Positions 50,871-60,413 of a DNA stretch of 64,000 bases are shown here, piece after piece (positions within the stretch are counted from its first letter, which is position 1; the number at the start of each line of letters is the position of its first letter). The position numbers and the translations under genes are program-made. Source of the stretch: Pseudomonas sp. GD03919. GTDB taxonomy: Bacteria; Pseudomonadota; Gammaproteobacteria; Pseudomonadales; Pseudomonadaceae. The DNA lies in contig NZ_CP104582.1 in assembly GCF_029814935.1 (NCBI RefSeq), positions 558,001 to 622,000 on the forward strand, written 5' to 3'. The notes under the pieces were generated by a model, which ran no database searches, was not told where the DNA came from, and worked only from the letters and a program-made list of their open reading frames with translations.

Positions 50871-53800
50871 TTAGCGCCCAAAGCGGGTGCTGTAGGTAAT
50901 GCCCATGGACCCGCCGGCATCACCCTCTCCACCACGGGGAGCGGATTGATAGCCGAGGGTCACCGCCAACTCGTCATCGCCGAACAGCTCGACGCCAACG
51001 CCCAGGTTGATACCGTAGTTGAACTGCTTTTCCGTCCACTGCCAGCCGGCAATGGTGTCGACCATCCAGGTGAACTGTGGACGGGTTCGATTCAGTGCGC
51101 CGGGGAAGCCTCGGCGCCAGGTGCTGGCGACGTACACCTGGCCGTAACGATTCTGCATCAGCTCCTCGCCCTGGATCGTCGCCCCCGGCGTGGTATCGAA
51201 GGGTATGTACGCGCCTCCGTTCGCGCTCAGAAGCTCACTGGGAACCTCGCTCTCGACGCTGTTCTTCTGGTAATCGAGGCCGGTACGCAGCAGCCAGGAA
51301 GGATCGTCGAAGAACAGCATGTGCCCCCACTCGACGGATACGCCATTGCCAGTGCCGAGCGCATCACCGCTTCTCGAGCTGTAGCGGCTGTGAGTGATCG
51401 ACCAGCTCAGCTGGTCACGCGCGGAAAAGCCGTGCTGACCTCTCAGGCCCAGGCCGTCACGCATACCCAGGGCGCGCAACAGCCCGGTGTCATCGGCCTG
51501 CCTGTGCCAATCCACGGCGATGCCCAGCTCGTCGCGCGAGCTCAGGCGCCAGGTCCGCTCGATGCCCAGGCCATGGCGGTCATCGTCATCGCGCAGACTG
51601 CTGTCGAGATACAGGCTGAGGTCGCCATCGGACAGCTCTCGACGGGTATGCAGCTTGAGATTGCGCTCATTGCCCATCACCGCGTTGTCCAAGTTGGCGC
51701 TGTCATAGCGCATCTGGTCGAGTTGCAGATCGGCATACCAGTCGTCGCCCAGATTGCGCGCAACGCGCAAACGAGGCCCGGACATATCCAGGTCGCCGAA
51801 GTCCATCTTGTGCCAGCCCAGCTGGATGCCCTGCGGTGAACGCTCCAGCATGCCGGTAGCCTGATAGAGCAGTTGCTGGCGAATAGACACCGGCTGCTCG
51901 TCGCCCTGAGCGCTGAGCGCGGTGGCCAACGCCTCGCCGTCATGCCCCAGGCGAGCGAGAACCTCGACCTGATGTGCCACGTCCAGGCCACCGCGCTGCA
52001 GAAGACGCTGCATCTGTTCACGGTTATCGCTGCGTAGCGCCTGCTGAATCTGATCGTAATTGCCTGGTTCAAGGCCGCGTGCAGCCCCCCAAGCCAGCCA
52101 GTCGTCCTTGAGCGCCGCCTGGTTGCCCGCGTCCAGCCGCTCGAGGAAATGTTCGAACCAGAGCTGCAGCGTCGCCTGCTCGCCGTTCCACAACTGCCTG
52201 GCCTGCGCCAGCGAAACCAGCGAGCCCTGGCTACCGGCGAGCAGGCGCAGGTACATGGCATAACCTTCCGGCGTAGCGATGATCCGCGTGCGGTCCATAT
52301 CCTTGAGCAATTGACGACGCAGGCGCCAGGCCAAGTCGGCATAACCCGCCGCCTCGGCAGCATCGGCATATGCAGCCAGCGCCAGCCGATCCGATGGATT
52401 GGACTTGAGGTGCTGGCGTAACCAGAGCAAGGCCTCGCGTGTGTTGTTGAGCATCATGTGGCCGGTCGCATAGGGCAGCCACAAGCGACTGTCAGCGACA
52501 GCTCGTGAGCGCCATTGCGGCAGCAGCGCGGCGAGGACATCGCGCTGAGCATTGTCGATGTAGAACCAGAGCATGCGCTGCCGCACCAGGTTGTCTTCCG
52601 GGAACTGGGCCAGGGCCTGCTTGTAGAACGCGTTGGCCTGCTCGTATTGCCCGTCCTGGGCGGCGAGCGCAGCACGGGCGAGCCAGTACTGCGAACTGCC
52701 ACGGCCCGCTGACGACTGCTCTGCCTCAGACAGCAGCGCTCTGAGCGTATCCCAGTCACGCAAGGTCTCGGCCAGCTGCAATGCCACGGTCAACCGCGCC
52801 ACTCTGCCGGTACGCCGCCAACTTTCGACGAGGATCTGCAGGGCACGGCGCGGCTCTTTGTCCCAGTAGATGCGTATCAGGCGGTCTTCATCATCCCTGC
52901 CCAACGGCACGTCGAGGCTGACCAGCCGCTCGTATGCCGCGCGAACGTCGGCATCCCGCTCGAGCTTCCAGGCAAGGTCAGCGCGCAACTGCCAGTATTC
53001 GGGATCATCCACCTTGCTCGCATCCACCGCGGTCAGTACCGCCCAGGCCTGATCCGCCTGAAAGAGGTTCCAATGCACCTTGGCCCAGCGGATACGATCT
53101 TCGGTGCTCAGGCTCGTGCGCTCAGCCATGCTGGCCCAGAGCTCAGCTTCCTTGTCGAGCTGCTGGGTGTTCTCCAGCAGCATGCGCAGGCGCTTGCGAG
53201 CAAACAGATGATTGGGGTAACGCTGCAGATAAGCCCGTAGCCAGGACTCCGCATCTTCAGGCGTGCCGCGGACCTCATGGCTGTATACCAGCGTGTCCAC
53301 CTCCTGATCCGTCATCTGCCGCTGACGATCGATGGCCGAGAGCGTACTGACCACCTGATCGAAATCGAACAGCTGCAATGCATAGCGCCAAACACGCTCA
53401 CGCATTGCCGGGTCTTCCTGATGAGCGAGCATCTGTACCCAGTAGTTCAATGCCTGCTGGGTATGCCCGGTCCATTCTGCCAGGCGTGCCAGTTCAGCCA
53501 TCAACTCGAAATCATCGGGGGCCTGCGCCAACAGTTGTGGCCCGAGCTGCCAGGCACGCTCGATGGCACCGGATGCCAGACTGAGGCGGAAATCGGCATT
53601 GAGTGCCCGATGATCATCGGACTTCAGGCTCAACCAGTGCTGAACGAAGGTCTCGGCAAGATCGAAGCGCTGCGCCGCCTGTGCAGCGTCCACACCCTCG
53701 GCAAGCCAATCCAGCGATTCCTGCTCGGCATTCAACTCACCAAGATGCTGTGCCAGCAGCTCCGCGGCCTGCGCGGAGTGGTTTGCGGCGCGCAAGGCAT

Positions 53801-54473
53801 TGAATGCCTCACGCAGGTGCTCGACACGCTTTTGCGCATCCGGCTCCGCCGCGGCCAACTGCAGGTAGAGTTGCGCAGCGCCGCTTTGGTCATTGTTCGC
53901 CAGGCTCCACAGGGCGGCTTCGCCCAGCCAGTGAGTGCGTCGCGCGACATCACGCTCGGCGAGCGCCTTGTAGGATTTCACGGCCACATCCAGGCCGCCG
54001 ATCTCCAGCGCGTAACGCGCCGTGCGCTCCAGCATGGAGTTATCCAGGTCAGCGATGTTCAGCGCCCGCAACTCCTCGATCAGCTGCGCACGCTGCGCCT
54101 CGCTGATACCGTTCGGATCGGCCTGAGCCCTGAGGATATCCAGCATCACCACATAGAACGGCGTAATGGCCAAAAGGCGGCCTTGCAGCTGTTCGAGGTA
54201 TTCGTGGGCACGCTTGAAGTCACCGACCTGAATCAACTGATCGATCAGCCTCAGCCGCAGCTGGTCATCCTCGGGGTGTGCCTTGATCAGCAGCTCGGTA
54301 TAGCTGATTGCCACAGCATCAGGCGCCGAATCGGCGGCCGGAAGGAATACATCCTCGTTCTTGTAGGACAGGGCCAGCAACGCAATCACGAAGAGCGCGA
54401 CAAGCACGATCATCCATGGGTTGAGCAGGCGCGTCTGACGCTCACGTTTACTGGTTGCAGATAAGCTTTCCAT
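50871..54473 (-). CDS. pelB: Pel export TPR scaffold and outer membrane porin
   Basis: A 1200-residue protein: one N-terminal membrane helix (LNPWMIVLVALFVIALLALSY), then about 19 TPR-like helical repeats (residues 50-880), then a 16-stranded beta-barrel (about 890-1200, DMSGPRLRVARNLGDDWYAD to GGSMGITYSTRFGR) that lets Pel cross the outer membrane. The TPRs bind PelA. It overlaps pelA by 26 bp. Length matches PelB. Confidence 0.94.
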   Translation of the reverse strand: MESLSATSKRERQTRLLNPWMIVLVALFVIALLALSYKNEDVFLPAADSAPDAVAISYTELLIKAHPEDDQLRLRLIDQLIQVGDFKRAHEYLEQLQGRLLAITPFYVVMLDILRAQADPNGISEAQRAQLIEELRALNIADLDNSMLERTARYALEIGGLDVAVKSYKALAERDVARRTHWLGEAALWSLANNDQSGAAQLYLQLAAAEPDAQKRVEHLREAFNALRAANHSAQAAELLAQHLGELNAEQESLDWLAEGVDAAQAAQRFDLAETFVQHWLSLKSDDHRALNADFRLSLASGAIERAWQLGPQLLAQAPDDFELMAELARLAEWTGHTQQALNYWVQMLAHQEDPAMRERVWRYALQLFDFDQVVSTLSAIDRQRQMTDQEVDTLVYSHEVRGTPEDAESWLRAYLQRYPNHLFARKRLRMLLENTQQLDKEAELWASMAERTSLSTEDRIRWAKVHWNLFQADQAWAVLTAVDASKVDDPEYWQLRADLAWKLERDADVRAAYERLVSLDVPLGRDDEDRLIRIYWDKEPRRALQILVESWRRTGRVARLTVALQLAETLRDWDTLRALLSEAEQSSAGRGSSQYWLARAALAAQDGQYEQANAFYKQALAQFPEDNLVRQRMLWFYIDNAQRDVLAALLPQWRSRAVADSRLWLPYATGHMMLNNTREALLWLRQHLKSNPSDRLALAAYADAAEAAGYADLAWRLRRQLLKDMDRTRIIATPEGYAMYLRLLAGSQGSLVSLAQARQLWNGEQATLQLWFEHFLERLDAGNQAALKDDWLAWGAARGLEPGNYDQIQQALRSDNREQMQRLLQRGGLDVAHQVEVLARLGHDGEALATALSAQGDEQPVSIRQQLLYQATGMLERSPQGIQLGWHKMDFGDLDMSGPRLRVARNLGDDWYADLQLDQMRYDSANLDNAVMGNERNLKLHTRRELSDGDLSLYLDSSLRDDDDRHGLGIERTWRLSSRDELGIAVDWHRQADDTGLLRALGMRDGLGLRGQHGFSARDQLSWSITHSRYSSRSGDALGTGNGVSVEWGHMLFFDDPSWLLRTGLDYQKNSVESEVPSELLSANGGAYIPFDTTPGATIQGEELMQNRYGQVYVASTWRRGFPGALNRTRPQFTWMVDTIAGWQWTEKQFNYGINLGVGVELFGDDELAVTLGYQSAPRGGEGDAGGSMGITYSTRFGR

Positions 54474-57219
54474 CTCTCACCCGCTTCATTGGCAACTCGA
54501 AGTGCCTGATCCCCTTATCAGCCTTCGCCTGAAAGCGACTGCTCCCCACCTGAACCTGACACGCTCTGTCCGAGCGAACGCTGAACGTCAGCGGAAACTC
54601 TCCCTCGAAGGAAAACGTGACGTTTCTGTCATCGTTGTAACGCCAGGCAGTCAGCGGGATGTTGGCCTCCTCCAGAGACGGACGCGGATCACGCGTTTCG
54701 CGCAGCACCAGCACGGCCGTAGGCCCACTGAGGTGCACGTATCGCCCCTGCGGCAGATCTCGCACACCCGCAACCCCATCGGAACGCGACAGATCGGGCC
54801 AGCCCAGAGCCGGGTCGAGACGCAACGTACGCATGCCCACCAGCCCCCTGATCAACCACGCGCCATCGCTACGCTTGGCCAGGCTCGCTCGGTAAAGGCC
54901 CTCTACGCGCTGAATGTAATCGCTCATCCACAGCGACAGCGGCTGGCTGTCCACCATGGCCTGATAAGTCTGCTTCATCACCCGAATGGAGGCCTGCTTG
55001 GTCCCCGAGTAGAAGTGGTAATACAGGTGAAAGCCACGTAGCCGGCGCGGGCTGTCGGTCAGCGCGAAGGTTTCCTGCACACCACGGAAGCCGTAGTAGG
55101 GCCCCGTCCATAGATTCGTATAGACGTTCTCGTTGATCACCGGCGCATAGAAGTGCAGGCCTCCGGGGGTTGGGCGAATCAACGGATAGAGGCCGGTCAG
55201 CGAAGGGTAGGCATTGGTCAGAACCGTTTTGCCGCCGTTGACGTTGGGCAGACCGCTGTCATACGCCAGCTTGAGCGTCTCGGCACTGGGCATGGCATCA
55301 CCCGACCAGAAGATCATCTTCACCGGCTTCTCAGGCGTGGTCAGGCGCTGGTTGATGTAGTCGCGCGCGCCCACGACCTCGCGTTGCATGTCCAGCGTCT
55401 TGTAGCCCGGAATGGCCATCATGTAGCCGTACTGCGCCTCGAAGTCCTCACGCTGCGACGACTTCTCCGGCTGCCAGAAGAACGGGTGACTGAAGGTGTG
55501 GCTGGCGACCTCGACCTTTGGGTCGGCAAATATCTTGCGGGCGATCGGCTCCAGCTCGCGAGCCAGGTGCGGATACATGCCCTTGGGGCCGACCTCGCCT
55601 TCGATCACCGAAACCGAAGTCAGCAACGAATAAGGGGTGATGAAATCATCCAGTACCTGGATACCGGAATAAGGCGTACCGGTTACTTCAGCGCGGGAAA
55701 CGAAACCATCGCCATCGAGGTGGACGGTGGCGATCCGTCGGCCGTTTTCCGTCGTCGTGTCAGGTCTGGGGATGGGAGGCAAGGCGAAGGCGCGCTGGAG
55801 GAAAGCGAAGGGGTCGACGATCCAGCGACGGTGATCCAGCCCCTCTTCGAACACATAGGGCGTCAGCGCAAAACCACCCCAACTGCCCGTCGCAACCGGT
55901 ACATAGCGTCTCTCACCGCTACGCAGAGCCACAGCGGCCTGGGTCACGTCAGGATTGGTAACCGTCAGCGCGGGCAGCTCCCGGGTACGCAAGCGCATGG
56001 GTGCCTCGAACCCACCGACCAGCGCGGCATCATGTGATTCCAGTACGGCGTCATCGGCAATCGGCTGCGACAGGGTGCGAATACCAAGACGGCTGAGCAG
56101 GCTGTCGTTGTCCAGCGGTAGACCGGAAAAGAAAGCCAGCGGTACCTGTTCATCGAGCCGCTTGTTCAGCCAATCCTCGAAGATGTCGCGCTTCTCCGGG
56201 GCACCACTGGTCATCCATACCACGACGCCGGCATACAGTCCCTTGAGCGAACGTTGCGGCAGCGACGCATCGGCAGGCCAGTAGTCGACGCGATAGCCCA
56301 GGTACTCGAGCAGCCCGCCAAGATAGATATGGCCCGGGTTGTCCTCGACCTCGCCTTCCCGAGGGTCGTAGACCAGACCGATACGACGTGGCTGGACCTC
56401 GATGGCGCTCATCCCCAACGCATTCAATTCAGGCGACGTGATGTAGGGAATGAAGCCCTCACGAACCAGGCGCGCAGCAAGCTCGCGTGACTCCTTGCGC
56501 TGCTCTGGGGGCAGGTATTCGATCGCCACGACCGGAATGCCTTTTGACCGTGCGTCATCGAGGTGCGGCAACAACCAGTCGCGATCACTCTGCGGCACCT
56601 GGCGATAACCGCCCCCTGCAGCGTCCCACCCTGCATAAAGGGACTCTACGGCCACGGCAGAAGCGACGCCCGGCAGCTCGGGTAGAACATCGAAGCCGCG
56701 ATTGAAGAACAACTTGAGTTCGGGCTCACGGCGATGCATCTGCTGCAGAAGACTTTTCAGGGCCAGGCGCTGCGGCTCCTGAAAGGCTTTGGGTTGGAGA
56801 TGGAAACTGTCCAGCGTATCGAGAAAAACGCCGTCGTAACCTTGCCCTTTCAGAGCACTGGCTCGACCAAGAAGATAGTCGCGCCAGGCGGATGCCTCAA
56901 GATCCATGACCTGACTGTTCCAGGCACTGTTTCTGATGCTGCTGGCAGCGTCCTTCAAGCCGGCCGCGGTGAGATCACCATGGTATTCACCGACCGACAG
57001 ATAAGCGAACACCGTGCGGCCCTGGGCCTTTAGATAGGCAAGGTCGGAAGCGGAGACATGTCCGGGCTCAACAACCACCCACTCGAACTGCGAAAGCTCG
57101 GGGAGCGGCGGCTCATCGGCGTACCAGAAAGCCACGCTGGAGGGCTGGGCAAGTGCTGTACTAGCGAAAAACGCAACGGCCAGGCTGAGAAGCCCGGCTA
57201 TTCCCTTTGAGAATTTCAA
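54448..57219 (-). CDS. pelA: Pel hydrolase/deacetylase
   Basis: A 923-residue periplasmic protein, first gene of the operon. Signal peptide (residues 1-24); GH-type hydrolase domain (about 40-300) with GYDGVFLDTLDSF; a middle reductase-like domain; and a deacetylase domain with metal-binding Asp in VHLDGDGFVSRAEV and His in VASHTFSHPFFW. A C-terminal beta-jelly-roll ends at LICNQ. It trims and partly deacetylates Pel, giving its positive charge. Two FleQ-like boxes lie upstream. Confidence 0.94.
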   Translation of the reverse strand: MKFSKGIAGLLSLAVAFFASTALAQPSSVAFWYADEPPLPELSQFEWVVVEPGHVSASDLAYLKAQGRTVFAYLSVGEYHGDLTAAGLKDAASSIRNSAWNSQVMDLEASAWRDYLLGRASALKGQGYDGVFLDTLDSFHLQPKAFQEPQRLALKSLLQQMHRREPELKLFFNRGFDVLPELPGVASAVAVESLYAGWDAAGGGYRQVPQSDRDWLLPHLDDARSKGIPVVAIEYLPPEQRKESRELAARLVREGFIPYITSPELNALGMSAIEVQPRRIGLVYDPREGEVEDNPGHIYLGGLLEYLGYRVDYWPADASLPQRSLKGLYAGVVVWMTSGAPEKRDIFEDWLNKRLDEQVPLAFFSGLPLDNDSLLSRLGIRTLSQPIADDAVLESHDAALVGGFEAPMRLRTRELPALTVTNPDVTQAAVALRSGERRYVPVATGSWGGFALTPYVFEEGLDHRRWIVDPFAFLQRAFALPPIPRPDTTTENGRRIATVHLDGDGFVSRAEVTGTPYSGIQVLDDFITPYSLLTSVSVIEGEVGPKGMYPHLARELEPIARKIFADPKVEVASHTFSHPFFWQPEKSSQREDFEAQYGYMMAIPGYKTLDMQREVVGARDYINQRLTTPEKPVKMIFWSGDAMPSAETLKLAYDSGLPNVNGGKTVLTNAYPSLTGLYPLIRPTPGGLHFYAPVINENVYTNLWTGPYYGFRGVQETFALTDSPRRLRGFHLYYHFYSGTKQASIRVMKQTYQAMVDSQPLSLWMSDYIQRVEGLYRASLAKRSDGAWLIRGLVGMRTLRLDPALGWPDLSRSDGVAGVRDLPQGRYVHLSGPTAVLVLRETRDPRPSLEEANIPLTAWRYNDDRNVTFSFEGEFPLTFSVRSDRACQVQVGSSRFQAKADKGIRHFELPMKRVRDGKLICNQ

Positions 57220-57384
57220 CTGATCAACCCACTGAACTGAAAAGCGCTTGCACGCCTACTTCTCTCAGAAACCTCTGGCGAGGCGTCCCCCCGTCACTTG
57301 CTGAAACTCTAGTCGACCCCTGGACCTCGAGCACAATCGTGACGCTTGTATGTATCGGCATTGAATCAGCACGACCAGCAAACT

Positions 57385-57449
57385 GTCAATTTTCCGATAT
57401 AAAGCTCAGGCAAGCGGCAATTACACCCTGTAAAAGTCAATTAAATGAC
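57385..57449. promoter_or_regulatory. FleQ-like boxes upstream of pelA
   Basis: GTCAATTAAATGAC (57436-57449) agrees at 12 of 14 positions with the FleQ consensus as remembered (GTCAATAAATTGAC, either strand). A weaker site, GTCAATTTTCCGAT, lies at 57385-57398 (10 of 14). The complement of the second reads TTGAC, so it may overlap a -35 element for leftward transcription. The rest of 57220-57583 has no gene. Confidence 0.65.
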
Positions 57450-57583
57450 TAAAACAGAGCAATATACGCGCCAGAATAATAGCCTTTTGGCATCATGCCG
57501 AGCAATCTTGCGCCAGAGACTCGACAATCCTCGCTTCGCATCTCAACGCAGGGATGAAACTCCCCCCAAGCACTGCCACAATC

Positions 57584-58189
57584 TCACACCGGCGCGCTGG
57601 CCAGCATGGAGGCGCGCTGGGCGAAGGTCTGCTGGAAGGCGGCCAGACCAGGATAAGCGGCGCGCCAGTCGAGGTCGGCGAAGCGGAAGTCCAGGTAGCC
57701 CAGCGCGCAGGCGACGCCGATCTGCCCCAGGTCGAGCGGGCCCTGTAGTCGTTCGACCTGGCGCTCCAGCTCCGCCAGGGAGCGCTGCACCTTGCCTAGC
57801 TGGCCATCCAGCCAGGCCGCCCATTGCAGCTCGGCCGGGCGCACACCGCGCTCGTAACGCGCGAGCAGGGCCGCGTCCATCAGGCCGTCGGCCAGTGCGG
57901 CCAGGCGCAGCACCTGCCAGCGCGCAGCACCGCTCGGCAGCAGCTTCGCCCCCGCGTGCAGGGTGTCGAGGTATTCGCAGATCACCCGGCTGTCGTACAG
58001 TGCCTCATCGTCATCGGTCAGCAGCACCGGAATCTTGCCCAGCGGATTGACAGCATTGACCCGCTCGTTGAGCGTGGTCGGCATTACGGCAGTGTCGAGC
58101 AGTTCGATTCGGTCCAGCAGGCCGGTTTCCGCGGCCAGCACGCGAACCTTGCGGGCGAAGGGTGAAGCCGCAGCGTAGATCAGTTGCAT
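57584..58189 (-). CDS. Glutathione S-transferase family protein
   Basis: A 201-residue cytosolic protein. The N-terminal thioredoxin-like domain has YAAASPFARKVRVLAAETG (with Ser as the likely catalytic residue), NPLGKIPVLLTDDDEALYDSRVIC (cis-Pro and ESR-like DSR for glutathione binding), then an all-helical C-terminal domain. It conjugates or reduces with glutathione; substrate unknown. Divergence from pelA's orientation is absent; both face left, with GST upstream of pelA by 364 bp. Confidence 0.88.
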   Translation of the reverse strand: MQLIYAAASPFARKVRVLAAETGLLDRIELLDTAVMPTTLNERVNAVNPLGKIPVLLTDDDEALYDSRVICEYLDTLHAGAKLLPSGAARWQVLRLAALADGLMDAALLARYERGVRPAELQWAAWLDGQLGKVQRSLAELERQVERLQGPLDLGQIGVACALGYLDFRFADLDWRAAYPGLAAFQQTFAQRASMLASAPV

Positions 58190-58284
58190 GCGCGTGTTCC
58201 TGTGTCGTGTTGTGATGAAGCGGGTGGAGGCCTTAGAGTCAGCTCACGATCTCACGAGCTAGAGCGATACAAGGCAAAAACAAA

Positions 58285-59311
58285 GGCTATGTCTGAGTTA
58301 ACTGTTGCATATCCCTATACCCCAACGCCTCTTTCAAGCAAATCAATGGGTTGAGCTGTGTTTTGTAGCGCTCAAGCAGGCGGCGCCAGCCCAGGTAGTT
58401 CGTTAGGTACTTGGTGGCCACACCATGAAAAGGAATCATCCAGCTCTTGAGTCGGCTGTCGTAGGCATTCACGTTCTGGATGTGGAAAGCACCATCAACC
58501 CGTCGATTCTGGCTCGGGTTAATCGGTCGGTGAGTGATGCCTTCAACCTTGGCGAAATGGGCGTAGACACTTGCGCTGTCAGTACAGAGAATCGCATCCG
58601 CGTCTATCAGCGGGCGTAGCCGCTCCCCTATGTGCTGTGCATCCAGCTTTTCCAACTTGAAGTCTGCCTGCTGACCACTGCGATCTCTTACCACCAGCAC
58701 AGGAATTTGCTCGGCAGACAGTCCGCGTCGTTTGGCGCTGCCACCGCGCCGACGAGGCGGTCGAGGCAGTTCGCGTTGCCCCTTGAAGGACTCCAGGAAG
58801 AAGGTTTCATCTGCTTCGACAATGCCTGACGCGTGCTGGGCCTGGTGATCGGCAATCCGAGAAAGAAACCTATGTCGCCACAGGAAAGCTGTGTTTTTGC
58901 TGACGCCACAATGAACGGCGGCCTTGCGCACGCTCAGGCTCTGGGTCAGTGCGTCCGCATAGTCTTGCCAGAGATGGCGCTTTCTCAGTCGCGCCATTGG
59001 GGTGCCCGTCAGGGCATTGCTGGTTTTGCCGCAAACCTTGCAGCGGTATCGCGGCAAGTCACCACTGGAACCCCAGGGGCGCAGTTCCCGCGATTGACAA
59101 TGCGGGCAATGGCTTGGGGCCTTGATTGCGTCCTGCGAGTGCCTGGCAGCTGGCAAGAGCTTGGATCTCAACTGGTCGCGTTGCTCTGGGTTGAGGCTGG
59201 AGAGCTGTGCCATCCACCGCGAAAACTGAACCGCTTTCATGATAGATCCCTCATGCTGGGAAAGATCACGATTCAGTTTAGACCACTGCAACAGCTAACT
59301 CAGACAGAGCC
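58285..59311. mobile_element. IS1595-family insertion sequence
   Basis: A 1027-bp element. Left terminus GGCTATGTCTGAGTTAACTG (58285 onward) and right terminus, in inverse, GGCTCTGTCTGAGTTAGCTG (to 59311) differ at two positions. It carries one transposase gene. The flanking 8 bp (AAAACAAA left, TATCGAAT right) do not match, so no target duplication is visible. Confidence 0.85.
58287..59240 (-). CDS. IS1595-family transposase
   Basis: A 317-residue transposase from ATG 59240. An N-terminal zinc ribbon (CPHCQSRELRPWG, YRCKVCGKT) is followed by an ISXO2-like DDE/N catalytic domain: IVEADETFF, CTDSASVYAHFA and HIQNVNAYDSRLKSWM (Asn in the third position). It moves the surrounding element. The stop codon lies inside the left terminal repeat. 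It appears intact, 17 codons shorter than the longest frame. Confidence 0.9.
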   Translation of the reverse strand: MKAVQFSRWMAQLSSLNPEQRDQLRSKLLPAARHSQDAIKAPSHCPHCQSRELRPWGSSGDLPRYRCKVCGKTSNALTGTPMARLRKRHLWQDYADALTQSLSVRKAAVHCGVSKNTAFLWRHRFLSRIADHQAQHASGIVEADETFFLESFKGQRELPRPPRRRGGSAKRRGLSAEQIPVLVVRDRSGQQADFKLEKLDAQHIGERLRPLIDADAILCTDSASVYAHFAKVEGITHRPINPSQNRRVDGAFHIQNVNAYDSRLKSWMIPFHGVATKYLTNYLGWRRLLERYKTQLNPLICLKEALGYRDMQQLTQT

Positions 59312-59387
59312 TATCGAATTCGCTGGCCATAATGGAGCCGGTGAACAGGGACGAGAGGAGCAGGGCTGAGAGGGTGAGGTTCTTCAT
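59312..59387 (-). pseudogene. 5' fragment of an exported-protein gene cut by IS1595
   Basis: From ATG 59387, preceded by AGGTAG, 25 codons give a signal peptide (MKNLTLSALLLSSLFTGSIM, then ASEFD) and then run directly into the IS1595 terminus. The rest of the gene is not found on the other side of the element. Confidence 0.6.
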
Positions 59388-59718
59388 GGCACTACCTATT
59401 GAGTGGGGAGAGCCATAATTTACTAAGGCGACCATTTCAGAAAAGTTACAATATGCGTTAATTCGAATGTGCGTATGTAACCATTCGTTTCAGGCCTCAA
59501 AGAGCTTCGCCGAGCTATGAAGAAACCAAGGCAATGGCTGCTTCTGGCCGTTCTCTGCCAGTCATCGCTGCGGCGTGCGCTGGTCAAGTCGAATGCAAAC
59601 GCGTGGTCAGCTGGAATGCAATTGACTGGTCAGGTCGGGCGCAAATGGGTGGGCAAGTATGTGCAATTACCCACCCGCTTACTCGCGAATTTGCTCGATC
59701 AGCGATTGCCAGCCTTGC

Positions 59719-59877
59719 TTACGGTGCCTTCCTGTTTTCGGCTGCGTTTTCGAGCTCTGCCGCTTTCTCATCGAATCGGTTTTCCACAACACCCTTCGCT
59801 TTTAAATCTTTTTTTCTTGTTTTTAAAAGCTTTATCGGGAGGCGCAAAGCCTAGTGCGGCGCGGGTTACAGAAGGTT
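59719..59877 (-). pseudogene. Possible remnant of a plasmid-type coding sequence
   Basis: On the minus strand an open stretch reads ARAALGFAPPDKAF-like residues, slips at an A-rich run and continues KGVVENRFDEKAAELENAAE before TAA at 59719. It lies directly before the iteron-like repeats and may be the end of a replication or partition gene. No family is recognised; the rest of 59388-59718 holds no convincing gene. Confidence 0.25.
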
Positions 59878-59879
59878 CA

Positions 59880-60315
59880 TGACTACAGATTCCCGGTGTT
59901 ATCCACAGCCTCTGGAGTGTAGGTTTGCCCTGCAACATCCTTGAGGGGCTGTGGGCTACTACATTTTAAAGCTTTTGTGTCACTGTAAACCTGCAACATT
60001 CTTGTAGGTTTGACCTATCGGGTCACATGAAGCCCGCTAAGCGCCTGATTTACAATGAGAAATTAGTCAGAGCGTCGATTTGTGCGGGGGTAATCCAAGC
60101 GGAGCGGATTTTTTCATTTCTGGCCATCGTTAAGCTGGTTTGGAGCGCCTGAAACACCCACCTCGATAGTCTCATGACTACAGATTCCCGGTTCCAGATT
60201 CCCTTGCTGCATCGAGTTCATGACTACAGATTCCCGGTCAATTGCTACAGATTCCCGGTGCTATCCACAGATACTGATTTTCCTGGGTTTGGCCTTCACG
60301 ACTACAGATTCCGGT
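59880..60315. repeat. Iteron-like repeats with DnaA boxes: possible plasmid origin remnant
   Basis: TGACTACAGATTCCCGGT occurs exactly at 59880-59897, 60175-60192 and 60221-60238; diverged copies are at 60243-60259 (TGCTACAGATTCCCGGT) and about 60299-60315 (one C short). A perfect DnaA box TTATCCACA is at 59899-59907 and a one-mismatch box CTATCCACA at 60261-60269, each next to a repeat. CCTGCAACAT and GTAGGTTTG also recur at 59918-60010. No replication-protein gene is intact nearby. Confidence 0.6.
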
Positions 60316-60374
60316 ACTCATGACTAACCTGAGGCTCAAAGGGCGGCTGAGCGCTATGATGCGCTATATATTTG

Positions 60375-60413
60375 TGGTGTAATTTCCACCATTTAATGGA
60401 TGAATTTACACCA
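60375..60413. promoter_or_regulatory. Inverted repeat overlapping the DUF4143 ATPase start
   Basis: TGGTGTAA (60375-60382) and TTACACCA (60406-60413) form a perfect 8-bp inverted repeat with further CCACCATTTAATGG symmetry inside. The right arm ends on the A of the start codon. It suggests an operator blocking transcription or translation of the downstream gene. Confidence 0.5.

Noticed and set aside
57445..58050. 201-codon plus-strand frame antisense to the GST gene
   Set aside because: Arg/Pro-rich shadow of the GST gene.
59517..59882. Protein-coding genes on the plus strand between IS1595 and the iterons (121- and 106-codon frames)
   Set aside because: No domain, no ribosome site and low-complexity Ser/Ala/Phe composition; they overlap one another in different frames.
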